Notes: generated by a model not told the origin, from the letters alone. Shown: positions 24,618 to 34,135, counted from the first letter of the stretch. The stretch: DNA of 64,000 bases from Oscillospiraceae bacterium (GCA_015067175.1 SVMX01000003.1:94457-158456), one strand, 5' to 3'. Program-made: numbers and translations.

Positions 24618-25895
24618 ATGAGAATTACAAATTCAACGATGCTGCGTAACTACGACAGAAATCTTAAAAGATTAAGCACAAATAAATTCAACTCCGAGCA
24701 GAAGATATTCACAGGACGCTCCTTTAGCCGTGCAAGCGAAAATCCGCTGAATGCAGCTAAGGCGCTGACGGTAAGAAAGCAGCTTTCCAGAATGTCGCAG
24801 TACATGGAAAACCTTGATGTTGCGGATAAGTTCTACACAGAGGCTGAGACCTCAATGCTGCAGATATCCGATCAGCTTGCAACTGTACGTGAAACTCTCA
24901 TTGCTGCGTGTAACAGCATAAAGGAAGAGAATGTTGACCTCAAGATATACGCACAGCAGCTTGAAACCAAAGCAAAGGAAATGTGCGCGATATTCAATAC
25001 CGACACAGCAGAGCGCGTTATCTTCGGCGGCGAGAGCAACGACCCCGAGCCGTTTTCTCTGTCTTATGATGAGAACGGATTTGCGGACGAGATGCTTTAT
25101 CACGGCGTACCGATAAACGCATATACAGACTGCAAGAATTTCCCTTATTCCAACGATGTTTATATAGACATCGGTATCGGAATGGTCGTGGATCAGGAAA
25201 CTCAGGCTATCGATTCGCAGACTGCTCTGAAAGTTTCCTTTAACGGTGCAGATGTTACAGGCTGCGGTGTTGAGGAATACAAGGCTTCTTTAGACGCTGA
25301 GCAGCTCGAGGACGGAAAAAAGTATACGCTTAATTTCTATGTGGAGGGAAAAACCACACAGGTTTCCTTTATAGCGGGCGCTGACGCTGCAACAAGCATC
25401 GCGAACCTCAATACAGAGCTTACTGCTGCATATAATGGCAAAAAGGCAGTTCCTGTTGTTGACGCAGACGGAAACATCACAGCAGGTGATGCTACAGTAT
25501 ATGTTACCAACAACGCAGACTCCGAGAACAAGGCTGCAGTAGAAAATGACTACGGTTTCGCAAAGAACTACATACAGATAACTCTTGACGCCGCAAAGGC
25601 GCTGAGAGAAGGCGATATCGAATATGCAAATGCCTGCATCGACAGAATCGTTACCTCAACGGAAAACCTGCTTATCGAGATCGCTGACCTCGGTAACGCT
25701 GAGGAATTTATCGAGTTCAACCAGACTCGTTTTGAAACCAGAGAGCTCAATCTGAAAGACAGGCAGGATACTCTGGAGGCGACAGACCTCGAATATGAGA
25801 TCACACTGCAAAAGACCTACGAGGCACTTTACAATGCTTGTCTGCAGATGTCCAGCACAGTGGTTCCGAACAGTATTTTCAGCTATATAAGATAA
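24618..25895 (+). CDS. flgL: Flagellar hook-associated protein 3
   Basis: 425-residue FlgL. The N-terminus MRITNSTMLRNYDRNLKRLS and the RASENPLNAAKALTVRKQLSRM segment match the flagellin-like D0/D1 helices; the C-terminus (ALYNACLQMSSTVVPNSIFSYIR) matches the FlgL C-terminal helix. The variable central part (about 190-310) is longer than in compact FlgL proteins. It follows flgK by 18 bases. Confidence 0.93.
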   Translation: MRITNSTMLRNYDRNLKRLSTNKFNSEQKIFTGRSFSRASENPLNAAKALTVRKQLSRMSQYMENLDVADKFYTEAETSMLQISDQLATVRETLIAACNSIKEENVDLKIYAQQLETKAKEMCAIFNTDTAERVIFGGESNDPEPFSLSYDENGFADEMLYHGVPINAYTDCKNFPYSNDVYIDIGIGMVVDQETQAIDSQTALKVSFNGADVTGCGVEEYKASLDAEQLEDGKKYTLNFYVEGKTTQVSFIAGADAATSIANLNTELTAAYNGKKAVPVVDADGNITAGDATVYVTNNADSENKAAVENDYGFAKNYIQITLDAAKALREGDIEYANACIDRIVTSTENLLIEIADLGNAEEFIEFNQTRFETRELNLKDRQDTLEATDLEYEITLQKTYEALYNACLQMSSTVVPNSIFSYIR

Positions 25896-25928
25896 CAGTA
25901 AACGGTAATATATACAGGAGGTGTTGAT

Positions 25929-26549
25929 ATGAACAGTAACTTGCTACAGATTACAACGATACCGATATCTATTGAAATCAAGGTAACGAACGCAAAGTTT
26001 GAGCTTTCCGATGACAGACAGCCCAAGGTCAATATTACCACTGAGAATGGCGGTTATGTTATGAAAGCAGAGCCTCTTAAGATCAACATTGACACCTATG
26101 AGGCGAGAAAGAGCCTCGGCTATGGTCATATGAGCGATGGTGATATGCTGAAACAGAAAGCATCAGAGGGATTTACTCTTGCTTTTCAGGGCACTGCAAA
26201 GGTGGCTTCCGAGGGAAATCAGCTTGCACGCGGAGTTTCCGCTTCCGATATCGCTATTCAGAACGCCCGCGCTGGCGCTACCATTGAAACTATAATGGAG
26301 TTTCTGCCGAAAGAGGGCGCAGATATCACATTTGACGGCGGAAAGTTGAACATAGATTATAAGATGGGCAGTCAGGAAATTGACTGGGATATCACAGAGC
26401 GCCTGCCTATGGAGTTTATTCCCGGCAGCGTAGAGCTTATCGTGCGCGACAGACCTCGCGTGGAGATAGAGTATGTGGGCGAGCCCATCTATGTTCCCGC
26501 AAGCGCAAACCCCAATTACGAGCCGCCCGCATTTGAAACAAAGGGCTGA
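25929..26549 (+). CDS. YviE-like DUF6470 protein
   Basis: A 206-residue soluble protein of the DUF6470/YviE family, typically found between flgL and fliW in Firmicutes flagellar operons as here. It begins LLQITTIPISIEIKVTNAKFEL and has a predicted all-beta N-terminal half, a central helix (SASDIAIQNARAGATIETIMEF) and a final beta part with EIDWDI. Role unknown; location suggests filament or FliW-related function. Confidence 0.8.
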   Translation: MNSNLLQITTIPISIEIKVTNAKFELSDDRQPKVNITTENGGYVMKAEPLKINIDTYEARKSLGYGHMSDGDMLKQKASEGFTLAFQGTAKVASEGNQLARGVSASDIAIQNARAGATIETIMEFLPKEGADITFDGGKLNIDYKMGSQEIDWDITERLPMEFIPGSVELIVRDRPRVEIEYVGEPIYVPASANPNYEPPAFETKG

Positions 26550-26568
26550 TATACCGAAAGGAGCGGTT

Positions 26569-26598
26569 TTGCTAAAGCTGACCGATGAATGCTTATGA
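26569..26598 (+). other. Possible 9-codon leader ORF coupled to fliW
   Basis: TTG-initiated ORF (MLKLTDECL) 5 bases after an aaaggag ribosome binding site (26557-26563). Its TGA overlaps the fliW ATG at 26595 as ATGA. The fliW start has no closer ribosome binding site, so translation may reach fliW through this ORF. Inference only. Confidence 0.35.
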
Positions 26599-27026
26599 AT
26601 ATAAAAACTAGAGATTTCGGTGAAGTGCAGATAGATGAAAGCACTATACTTAATTTCCCTGCGGGAATAATCGGCTTTGAGGACACAAAGCGCTATACCC
26701 TGTTAAGCCCCTTGGGCGATGATAAGTTCCCTATGTGGCTGCAGGCAGTGGATAACCCCGATCTGTGCTTTGTTGTATATGATCCGATGGAGATATACCA
26801 CGACTATAAATTCGAGATATCCGACGAGGAGCAGGAGCAGCTCAACATCAATGAGAATGTTCCTTACAGATGCCTTGCTGTGGCGATAGTCCCCGAGGAC
26901 TACAGAAAGACCACTATCAATCTCAGATGCCCTATAGTTATCAATCTGCGCGACAACATTGCTGCACAGATAATCCTTACAGAGCATTTCGAGTTCAAGG
27001 CGCCGGTCTATGAGGAGGGCTGCTGA
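26595..27026 (+). CDS. fliW: Flagellar assembly factor FliW
   Basis: 143-residue FliW, which binds flagellin or allosterically blocks CsrA and so links filament assembly to flagellin mRNA translation. Signatures: TRDFGEVQID at the N-terminus, FPAGIIGFEDTKRY, LQAVDNPDLCFVV and INLRCPIVIN. The ATG at 26595 matches the usual family N-terminus (MxIxTxxFGE); the ATG two codons upstream at 26589 is an alternative. It shares one base with csrA (TGATG). Confidence 0.95.
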   Translation: MNIKTRDFGEVQIDESTILNFPAGIIGFEDTKRYTLLSPLGDDKFPMWLQAVDNPDLCFVVYDPMEIYHDYKFEISDEEQEQLNINENVPYRCLAVAIVPEDYRKTTINLRCPIVINLRDNIAAQIILTEHFEFKAPVYEEGC

Positions 27027-27256
27027 TGCTTGTTGTAACAAGAAAACAGGACGAAAGCCTTATTATCTCCGATGATATCTGCATCACAGTGCTTGAGATA
27101 GGCAAGGATAAGGTGAAGATCGGCATTTCCGCACCAAAAGAGGTAAAGATAATCAGAAGCGAGCTTAAGGACGCACGTCAGACGAACGAGCAGTCCGCAA
27201 GCGTATCAAAGAGCGCTATTGCCGAGCTTTTGAAATTACATAAAGAGGAGGAGTAA
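27026..27256 (+). CDS. csrA: Carbon storage regulator CsrA
   Basis: 76-residue dimeric RNA-binding protein that blocks translation by binding GGA motifs; in Firmicutes it controls flagellin and is antagonised by FliW. The N-terminus MLVVTRKQDESLIISDDICITVLEI and KVKIGISAPKEVKIIRSEL are typical. The C-terminal tail after residue 52 is somewhat extended and Ser/Glu/Lys-rich. Translationally coupled to fliW. Confidence 0.97.
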   Translation: MLVVTRKQDESLIISDDICITVLEIGKDKVKIGISAPKEVKIIRSELKDARQTNEQSASVSKSAIAELLKLHKEEE

Positions 27257-27258
27257 TT

Positions 27259-29667
27259 ATGGCAGCGACAGAACCTATTCGTTTCAGTGGCATGAATTCA
27301 GGCATGGACACCGAATCTATAATCGAAGCGATGCTGTCTACTCAACAGACAAGAATAGATAATCAGAACAAAAAGCTTACTATGCTTGAATGGCAGCAGG
27401 AGGCTTATCGTTCAGTTACAGAGAAGCTGACCAACTTCCAGAACAAGTATTTTGACCTACTCAAGAAGGATAGCTACATCATGAGCCCGAATTCTTTCAA
27501 CAAGTTCAAGGCTGATGTTACTTCCACAGGCACAAATACAAATGGATTTTCTGTCACAACATCTGCGGCTTCGCTTGCACAGACCTATAAGGTAAAGGTA
27601 GGACAGACCGCAACATCTTCAACTGTTGAGGGTAATGTTATCGTTCCTCAGAACTTCAAGCTTGATTTTGACAAGGCAATCAGCACCGCGAAGTTTACCG
27701 ACAGCGAAGACGGTAGCACCAGAACATACGAGTTTGCGCTGGACATCACTGTGGGCAGCGTTACAAAGACCATTGATTTCACAGCAGACGCAGCTCTTAC
27801 TGACGGCAATGTGGACATGGACGCCCTCAAGCAGACAATGCTTGACAGCCTTAACACACAGCTTCAGGAGGAGTTCGGTCATTCCGGCAGAGTCGGTGAT
27901 GATACTCTTCCCGGCATCGTTGACGCAAGCGGCAACGAGTGGTATCTGCAGGCTGAGATGAACGCCGATGGTATGGTAGATTTCCGTGTTGGCGGTAATA
28001 TCAGTGTTTCTGTTGCTGAAAACAGAGGCAATTTCGGTATTCAGGATCTTGCTTCCTCTGTTTCTATATCTGCTTCCAGCGCTGTAACAGGAACAAATAC
28101 ACTTGCTGTAACAGTCGGCGACACAACTAAGAAGATAAGCTTTGAGGGTGTTTCCGATACATATTACAGCAGCAAGAATGCAAACGGCAATGAGGATATC
28201 CTCAAGGAGTTCAACGAGCTGAAGCTTGCAGCTTACCGCAAGGAAAAGAAACTCAGCGATAATGCAGAGGTATCCGAGAGCGATCTCAATAAGTTCACCT
28301 ATACCGACGCACAGGCGGCTGCCGACAAGAACAGCGCAGCGCTTAACGAGGCGCTTAATAACGAGTTCAACGCAGACGGCATTATTTTCACCGTTGCAGA
28401 CGGTAAAGTGACCGCCACAAAGGACGGCGCGAAAGCTCAGCTTTCCATGACTACTATTGACGGCGGTACTCTGGGTATTGCAAAGGGCACTGTATCCAAC
28501 AAGATCGCCAATACAACAAAGCTTGCCGATCTTGGACTCACAGCAAGTGCTGACGGCTATTCCATCAAGATCAACGACGTTGAGATCACGGTAGGCAAAG
28601 ACGCAAATATCAAGGACCTGATCTCTGCCGTAAACAAGTCCGAAGCCGGCGTTACAATGAGCTATTCCGCGCTGACAAACAACTTTGAGATCGTTTCAAA
28701 GGACATCGGTAGCGCAGGCGTTATCTCCGTTGAGGGCAGCGATCTCACAAAGGCTCTCGGTCTTACCGATGAAAATGGCAATATGGCTAACTACACACGC
28801 GGCCATAACGCTATTGTTGAGATCAACGGCGAGGAGATTTATCTTAACGAGAATCAGTACACCATCGACGGCACCACATTTAAGTTCACCGATGATGTTC
28901 AGCTTGGCGAGACCTTTACTGTTGGCGTTTCCCGCGACACTGAGGACGTTAAGGAGCTTATCGTTAATTTCGTAAATGACTACAACACCCTTATCGACGA
29001 GGTGTATGAGCATATCGGCAAGAAGCCCAAGACCGACTCCGATGACAACCGTTTCGAGCCGCTTACTGACGCCGAAAAGGAAGCGATGACCGAGGACGAG
29101 ATAAAGACATGGGAAGAAAACGCTAAGATAGGCGTTATCTACAACGATTCCACTGTTTCAAGCATAATGTCAAAGCTCCGTACCAATATGTACAACAGCG
29201 TTGAGCTTGCAGACGGAAGCAAGATAGGTCTGTTCAGCCTCGGCATCAAGACCTCCAACGACTATACTCAGCATGGTAAGCTTGAGATAGATGAGGAGCG
29301 TCTTGACAAAATGCTTAGCGAGAACATTGACGCTGTTACAACCTTGTTTACAGACAGCAAAAACGGCCTGATGACCAAGATGGACAGCATACTTGATTCC
29401 GCAGTGAAAACTTCCGGTTCTGCTGAAAAGAGAGGCTCTCTTATCAAGAAAGCAGGTCTTGCTACAGGCGCAACCGCAAAGGACAACACGATCTATGAGC
29501 AGATGGAGAATATCCGCAAGCGTCTTTCCGACCTTAACGACAGATATGACGCTCGCGAGGAATACTGGTGGTCTGTATTCACAAACATGGAGTCTATGAT
29601 GTCCGACCTCAACAGTCAGAGCTCTTATTTCGCTTCGTATCTTGGCTCGGCAACAACAATGCAGTAA
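27259..29667 (+). CDS. fliD: Flagellar filament cap protein FliD
   Basis: 802 residues; FliD caps the growing filament and helps flagellin fold. FliD_N (about 10-110, with FSGMNSGMDTESIIEAMLSTQQTRID) and FliD_C (about 540-795, with LVNFVNDYNTLIDEV and LFSLGIKTSNDYTQHGKLEIDEERL) frame a long variable centre. Usual length is 450-550, so the exposed D2/D3-like region is expanded by about 250 residues. It starts 2 bases after csrA. Confidence 0.95.
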   Translation: MAATEPIRFSGMNSGMDTESIIEAMLSTQQTRIDNQNKKLTMLEWQQEAYRSVTEKLTNFQNKYFDLLKKDSYIMSPNSFNKFKADVTSTGTNTNGFSVTTSAASLAQTYKVKVGQTATSSTVEGNVIVPQNFKLDFDKAISTAKFTDSEDGSTRTYEFALDITVGSVTKTIDFTADAALTDGNVDMDALKQTMLDSLNTQLQEEFGHSGRVGDDTLPGIVDASGNEWYLQAEMNADGMVDFRVGGNISVSVAENRGNFGIQDLASSVSISASSAVTGTNTLAVTVGDTTKKISFEGVSDTYYSSKNANGNEDILKEFNELKLAAYRKEKKLSDNAEVSESDLNKFTYTDAQAAADKNSAALNEALNNEFNADGIIFTVADGKVTATKDGAKAQLSMTTIDGGTLGIAKGTVSNKIANTTKLADLGLTASADGYSIKINDVEITVGKDANIKDLISAVNKSEAGVTMSYSALTNNFEIVSKDIGSAGVISVEGSDLTKALGLTDENGNMANYTRGHNAIVEINGEEIYLNENQYTIDGTTFKFTDDVQLGETFTVGVSRDTEDVKELIVNFVNDYNTLIDEVYEHIGKKPKTDSDDNRFEPLTDAEKEAMTEDEIKTWEENAKIGVIYNDSTVSSIMSKLRTNMYNSVELADGSKIGLFSLGIKTSNDYTQHGKLEIDEERLDKMLSENIDAVTTLFTDSKNGLMTKMDSILDSAVKTSGSAEKRGSLIKKAGLATGATAKDNTIYEQMENIRKRLSDLNDRYDAREEYWWSVFTNMESMMSDLNSQSSYFASYLGSATTMQ

Positions 29668-29680
29668 AGGGAAGTAGATC

Positions 29681-30088
29681 ATGGTAAATCCATATTCCGC
29701 ATATAAAAAGCAGTCTGTGCAGACGATGACACCTGTTGAGGTAGTCATCAAGATGTACAGCGAGATTGAGCGTCAGCTTGCCATCGGCGTTTGTGCCATT
29801 GACGAGCTGAAAGACTACGCAAAAGCAAACGATGCGCTTATTAAAGCACAGGAGCTTATCGGCGCACTGCGCGGCGTACTTGATATGTCGGTGCCCATCT
29901 CCAAAAATCTTGAGGATCTGTATATATTCTTCCAGAACGAGACCATGAAGGCTAACATCAAGAAGAATACATCAGAGATACAAAAAATAATTCCTATGAT
30001 CGCAGATCTGCGCGATGCTTTCACGCAGATAAGCCAGATGACCAAGGAAGAGATAGAGGCGCAGGCAAAGGCTAATTCGAAAAAATAA
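29681..30088 (+). CDS. fliS: Flagellin export chaperone FliS
   Basis: 135-residue helical chaperone that keeps flagellin unfolded before export. The family start NPYSAYKKQSVQTMTPVEVVIKMYSEI and the LIKAQELIGALRGVLDMS segment are recognisable. It sits between fliD and a FliT-like gene, the standard order. Confidence 0.93.
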   Translation: MVNPYSAYKKQSVQTMTPVEVVIKMYSEIERQLAIGVCAIDELKDYAKANDALIKAQELIGALRGVLDMSVPISKNLEDLYIFFQNETMKANIKKNTSEIQKIIPMIADLRDAFTQISQMTKEEIEAQAKANSKK

Positions 30089-30108
30089 GCATTAAAGGGG
30101 GAGGCATT

Positions 30109-30594
30109 ATGTCGGAAGAACTCGGCTGCACCGCTGTACTGGAAATACTTAGTGAAATATATGAAACGATGCAGGAGTATGAAAAATACACCGATTCGAT
30201 GATAAATGCCGACCTTGAGGTATTACAGCAGGCGCTGTTCAGACGTAATGAGATAATTGCCACCTTGGAGGAGCTGAAGCAGCACCTTGAGGGTGTTATC
30301 TCTCTTGAACAGAAAGAGGAGCGCGAGCTTCTGGAAACGCTTGTTAAGGGCGGCTATGTCAGTGTGCCTTTAGACGAGGTGCACAAGGAGATACAGCTCG
30401 TTCAGCGCAATATCACTATCTGCAAGCAGCGTGTTCTGGATAAGGATAAGGTGATATCCAACCAGTTCAGAAGCCAGCAGATAGACTCACGCAAAGAACT
30501 TGAGTCACTTAAAGCAACCAAAAAACAGATCGGATATTACAACAGCGCTGTTGTTGGCAGGGCCACAGGCAGGTCGCTGAACAAAAATCTCTGA
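30109..30594 (+). CDS. FliT-like flagellar chaperone
   Basis: 161-residue helical protein after fliS, a place normally taken by fliT, the FliD chaperone. The sequence is dominated by charged amphipathic helices with a coiled-coil tendency (about 5-60 and 95-150) and does not show a strong FliT signature; it could also be a second FlgN-type chaperone. It ends the flagellar operon. Confidence 0.6.
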   Translation: MSEELGCTAVLEILSEIYETMQEYEKYTDSMINADLEVLQQALFRRNEIIATLEELKQHLEGVISLEQKEERELLETLVKGGYVSVPLDEVHKEIQLVQRNITICKQRVLDKDKVISNQFRSQQIDSRKELESLKATKKQIGYYNSAVVGRATGRSLNKNL

Positions 30595-30605
30595 TCGTCA
30601 GTTAT

Positions 30606-30720
30606 ACCGCCGAAAGGATATCTCCGCAGGAGATGTTGTCAGAGTATTGCGATTTCTGCCGCAGGCAGGATTAAGATGAGAAATTCTGACAAGAAAGTCT
30701 TTTTTCGGCGGTTTGTTTTT
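30606..30720 (+). ncRNA. Structured RNA-like element and terminator ending the flagellar operon
   Basis: A 10-bp outer stem (accgccgaaa / tttcggcggt, 30606-30615 and 30703-30712) encloses two arms: hairpin atctcc-gca-ggagat (30620-30634), and stem ttgtcaga / tctgacaa (30636-30643 and 30685-30692) carrying hairpin ctgcc-gca-ggcag (30656-30668). The outer stem is followed by gtttgtttttt. Both small hairpins share CCGCAGG. It may be an elaborate terminator or an operon-end RNA; it matches no riboswitch class I know. Confidence 0.55.
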
Positions 30721-30866
30721 TATGATTGTGATAAAAAGTGACACAACAAGCTTTGCAAATTGTGAAAAATCACCAATTGCCGCGGCTCGCAAAGTGTGTT
30801 TGTGTTTCAAAGTTTGTGAAAGTTTTACGAATTTCGCGATAGCTTTTTAAAACCTTTGTACAGTGC

Positions 30867-30895
30867 TTGAAAATATCCGCGCTTTATTGTATAAT
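30867..30895 (+). promoter_or_regulatory. Promoter of the EAL-HDOD gene
   Basis: TTGAAA, 17-base spacer, TATAAT. A short gcggcagtttatgccgc hairpin (30918-30934) lies in the leader. I see nothing else between 30721 and 30866. Confidence 0.8.
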
Positions 30896-30977
30896 TATAG
30901 TAGAGGTATTGTATGCCTCGCGGCAGTTTATGCCGCAAGTTATGATCGACACAATAAGGCGAAGGTGATTTTTTTAG

Positions 30978-32192
30978 ATGGACGTTTACATGGCACGGCA
31001 GCCGATATTCGATATAGAGAATCGTGTATACGGCTATGAATTGCTGTACCGCAGCAACGGACAACAGAATAATTATACCGGCAAAAGCGGCGATGAGTCC
31101 ACTGCCGATGTTATCACCAATGCCTTTTTCGGTTTGGATATACGAGAGGTCATCGGCGGCGGCAAGGCTTTCATCAACTTTACAGGCAACCTTTTAAAGC
31201 GCGGCGTGCCTAAAATGATATCCCCCGATATCGTTGTGGTAGAGGTGCTTGAAAATCTCATGCTTGACGAGGATCTGATAGACGCTTGTCAGGACCTTAA
31301 AGAGCGCGGCTATACTGTGGCGCTGGACGATTTTGAGTACAACAACACCTACAGCGAGCTTTTTCAGCTTGGCGATATAGTCAAGATAGATTTCAGAACC
31401 AATCAGAAGAAGATAGAAGAAACTGCGTACGTCTGTCGCTACTGCAACAAGATAATGCTTGCGGAGAAGATAGAAACATCAGAGGAGTATGAATATGCGA
31501 AGCGCCTTGGCTGCACTTTCACTCAGGGCTATTATTTTGCGCGTCCGACTATCCTTTCAAGGGACAGTGCTGTGCCCCTCACGATGAATTTCATGCAGAT
31601 AATGCAGCTTGTTTCCCAGCCCGAGCCTGAGATAAGCGATATCGTTGAGGTTATCTCTCGTGATACCGCTATGTGTCAAAGACTTCTGAGGCTGATAAAT
31701 TCCGTGTATTTCGGTGTAAAGAACCGAGTGTCCTCAATAAGTCAGGCGCTCGTTATACTTGGACTTGACTATCTGCGCGAGTGGGTATATCTTATGGGTA
31801 TGCAGAGAATAACTCGCAACGATAATATCGAGATAATGCGCATTTCGCTTGTTGTGGCGAAATTCTGCCGCAGACTTGCGAACATGATACCCGAAGCGCA
31901 GAAGAATGCAGACGCATTTTATCTTATGGGTCTGCTGTCAATGCTTGATTACTGCAAGGCGTCGGAGCTTGAGAGAAAGCTTAACGAGTTCCCGATAACC
32001 GACGACATCAAAAACGGTCTTCTCGGCAGAGGCGGCATATACGGCGACGTATATCGCCTTGCGGTCAGCTTTGAGCGCGGCAAGTGGGAAGAGGTCGATA
32101 AATTCGCGACGCTCTATAATTTGGACAGCTCTGCGATATCCGATATGTTCCTGAAATGTGTTAAGGAATCGGAAGCGCTGAAGATGCTGTAA
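30978..32192 (+). CDS. EAL-HDOD signalling protein (YuxH-like)
   Basis: 404 residues: an N-terminal EAL-type domain (about 1-195) beginning MARQPIFDIENRVYGYELLYR and a C-terminal HDOD domain (about 200-385). The EAL motif reads ELL, and later metal-site motifs are degenerate (VVEVLEN, LDDFEYN), so c-di-GMP hydrolysis is doubtful; such proteins may instead bind the nucleotide or act as scaffolds. HDOD domains lack the HD phosphohydrolase residues. Its place beside pilus and flagellar genes suggests a role in the motility/sessility switch, which is inference. Confidence 0.85.
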   Translation: MDVYMARQPIFDIENRVYGYELLYRSNGQQNNYTGKSGDESTADVITNAFFGLDIREVIGGGKAFINFTGNLLKRGVPKMISPDIVVVEVLENLMLDEDLIDACQDLKERGYTVALDDFEYNNTYSELFQLGDIVKIDFRTNQKKIEETAYVCRYCNKIMLAEKIETSEEYEYAKRLGCTFTQGYYFARPTILSRDSAVPLTMNFMQIMQLVSQPEPEISDIVEVISRDTAMCQRLLRLINSVYFGVKNRVSSISQALVILGLDYLREWVYLMGMQRITRNDNIEIMRISLVVAKFCRRLANMIPEAQKNADAFYLMGLLSMLDYCKASELERKLNEFPITDDIKNGLLGRGGIYGDVYRLAVSFERGKWEEVDKFATLYNLDSSAISDMFLKCVKESEALKML

Positions 32193-32209
32193 AATATGGT
32201 GAGGTTGAA

Positions 32210-33289
32210 ATGTCTTTTTTTCTTGATGATATAGACGGCTGCCTGTGGGATTATCTTGCAGCAACGCAAAAAAAGCTTGTGCTTTACGGCATGGGCGACG
32301 GCGCGGAGAAGATACGCTCGGCGCTTCAAAGCGTGGGCGCGCAGGTGTCTGACATAATGGCGAGCGATGAGTTTGTGCGCGGTCACAGCTTTATGGGAAT
32401 GCGCGTAAAAAAGCTCTCCGAGATAGAGGAGCTTTACGGCAATGATTTTATCATTCTTGTCTGCTTCGGAAGTCAGCTTCCCGAGGTAATGGATAGGATA
32501 TATGCCATTGCAGAAAAGCATGAGCTTTATGCGCCGAATGTCCCTGTAGTCGGCGACGGATTGTTCACTCTTTCGTATGCAAAAGAGCATTATGATGAGA
32601 TAAAGGCTGCTTATGAGCTGATGGCGGACGAGCAGTCTAAAAAGGTTTTTGAAAACATTATAAGATACAAGCTCAGCGGAGATATCTCGCTGCTGCGCGA
32701 ATGTGAAACTCCGCGCGAGGAGATGTATGACCTGCTGATGATAGGCGCCGAGGAGATATATGTTGATCTTGGTGCGTATAACGGCGATACACTGGTCGAG
32801 TTTTTGAACGAGACCTCTATGAATTTCAGAAAGCTGTACGCGATGGAGCCTGACCACAAGAACTATCAGAAGCTTAAAAGACGGCTTTACATGATAGGCT
32901 CAGAGCTGCTGGAGGCCTACAACTGCGGCGCGTGGGACAGCGAAACGACAATGCTGTTCAGCCTTAAAGCAGGCCGCAGCTCCAAGGTGACTGAGGTCGC
33001 TCCGAAACGAGGCAGAGAGGTCAAGATGATGAGTGTTGACCATATGCTTCAGGGCGGCGAGGCTACATTTATAAAATATGACGTAGAGGGCAGCGAGGAA
33101 AAGGCGCTCAACGGCACAAAGCAGACTATAGTGAAATTCCGCCCGAAGCTGAATGTTGCTCTGTATCACAGAAATGAAGATATGTTTGCTATACCGCTGC
33201 AGATAGCTCAGCTCAACCGCAAATATAAGATGTATCTAAGGCACCACCCTTATGTGCCCGACTGGGACACAAATCTATATTGTATTTAA
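32210..33289 (+). CDS. FkbM-family methyltransferase
   Basis: 359 residues. An N-terminal part (about 1-140) has a Rossmann-like start (KLVLYGMGDGAEKI) and no methyltransferase motif; the C-terminal part (from about 180) has the SAM-binding loop VDLGAYNGDT, the ExD-type YAMEPDHKNYQKL and the FkbM signature FIKYDVEGSEEKAL. FkbM enzymes O-methylate sugars or polyketides. It lies 18 bases after the EAL-HDOD gene and may be co-transcribed. A surface glycan or glycosylated appendage is a plausible substrate, not shown. Confidence 0.85.
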   Translation: MSFFLDDIDGCLWDYLAATQKKLVLYGMGDGAEKIRSALQSVGAQVSDIMASDEFVRGHSFMGMRVKKLSEIEELYGNDFIILVCFGSQLPEVMDRIYAIAEKHELYAPNVPVVGDGLFTLSYAKEHYDEIKAAYELMADEQSKKVFENIIRYKLSGDISLLRECETPREEMYDLLMIGAEEIYVDLGAYNGDTLVEFLNETSMNFRKLYAMEPDHKNYQKLKRRLYMIGSELLEAYNCGAWDSETTMLFSLKAGRSSKVTEVAPKRGREVKMMSVDHMLQGGEATFIKYDVEGSEEKALNGTKQTIVKFRPKLNVALYHRNEDMFAIPLQIAQLNRKYKMYLRHHPYVPDWDTNLYCI

Positions 33290-33307
33290 CAGAAATGAGG
33301 ACTGCAC

Positions 33308-34129
33308 ATGAAGATAGTTGTCGGAATAGTGCTTATTGCGATCGTTATAGGCGCTCTTGCGGTTTATCTTATACTGATGCTCAATGCACATGACATGATA
33401 TTCTGCGGAGATATTACCAACGAGGACGGACAGAGCGCGAGTGTTACGCGAGTTTATACAACTGACCTCAGCGCAAATGAGACCCTGTCACAGATAGTGC
33501 TTGCCATGAATGGAACGGAGAATGACAATCTGCCCATTGAGGAGCTTACCGTCATTCTTGCCGAATATCAGAGCATTATATACGCTCCTGTTTTTAACCT
33601 CCATACCGAAAAGGTCGATACCTCAACATTTATTATCACAGGCAGCGTCTACAACGGCATAAACGAAAAAGGCGAGCCTACGCATAACGACTATCTTTAT
33701 GACAATCTTCGTCTTAACGTTGTTGTGGCAAACGGCGAGGTGCTTGCGGCTCAGAACGTTTATGAAAAGGCCGAGGACGCCAAAAAGGACAAGAAAAAGA
33801 AGGACGATGACCTCACGCTGGTCGAGCGTTATGTTATTGAGCCTATTATCACAGATGAAAACAAAGCTGCGGCTTTTGCGCTGGACGATACAGACAGCTT
33901 CCGCATGATAATCAGAGGAACGGCAGAAATGCCCGCACAGCTTACATTTGTTTATTCTTATGATGTTGTGACCGAAAACCCGCTGGATTTCACAGGCACA
34001 GAGAATGGTCTGCTTGCTATCTCAATGACAGAAGCTTATGACGAAGAGGGCAGATTTGACCCCGAGTATGAGCTGGTGAAAGCTGAAATGGTCGAGGACG
34101 ACAAAGATAAGAAGAAAAAGAAAAACTAA
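33308..34129 (+). CDS. Membrane-anchored hypothetical protein
   Basis: 273 residues with one N-terminal transmembrane helix (about 3-24) and an extracellular region with no domain I recognise. Lys/Asp-rich runs occur at about 156-168 and at the C-terminus (KDKKKKKN). It is preceded closely by the FkbM gene and followed by a terminator, so it ends that transcription unit. Function unknown. Confidence 0.75.
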   Translation: MKIVVGIVLIAIVIGALAVYLILMLNAHDMIFCGDITNEDGQSASVTRVYTTDLSANETLSQIVLAMNGTENDNLPIEELTVILAEYQSIIYAPVFNLHTEKVDTSTFIITGSVYNGINEKGEPTHNDYLYDNLRLNVVVANGEVLAAQNVYEKAEDAKKDKKKKDDDLTLVERYVIEPIITDENKAAAFALDDTDSFRMIIRGTAEMPAQLTFVYSYDVVTENPLDFTGTENGLLAISMTEAYDEEGRFDPEYELVKAEMVEDDKDKKKKKN

Positions 34130-34135
34130 ACAAAG

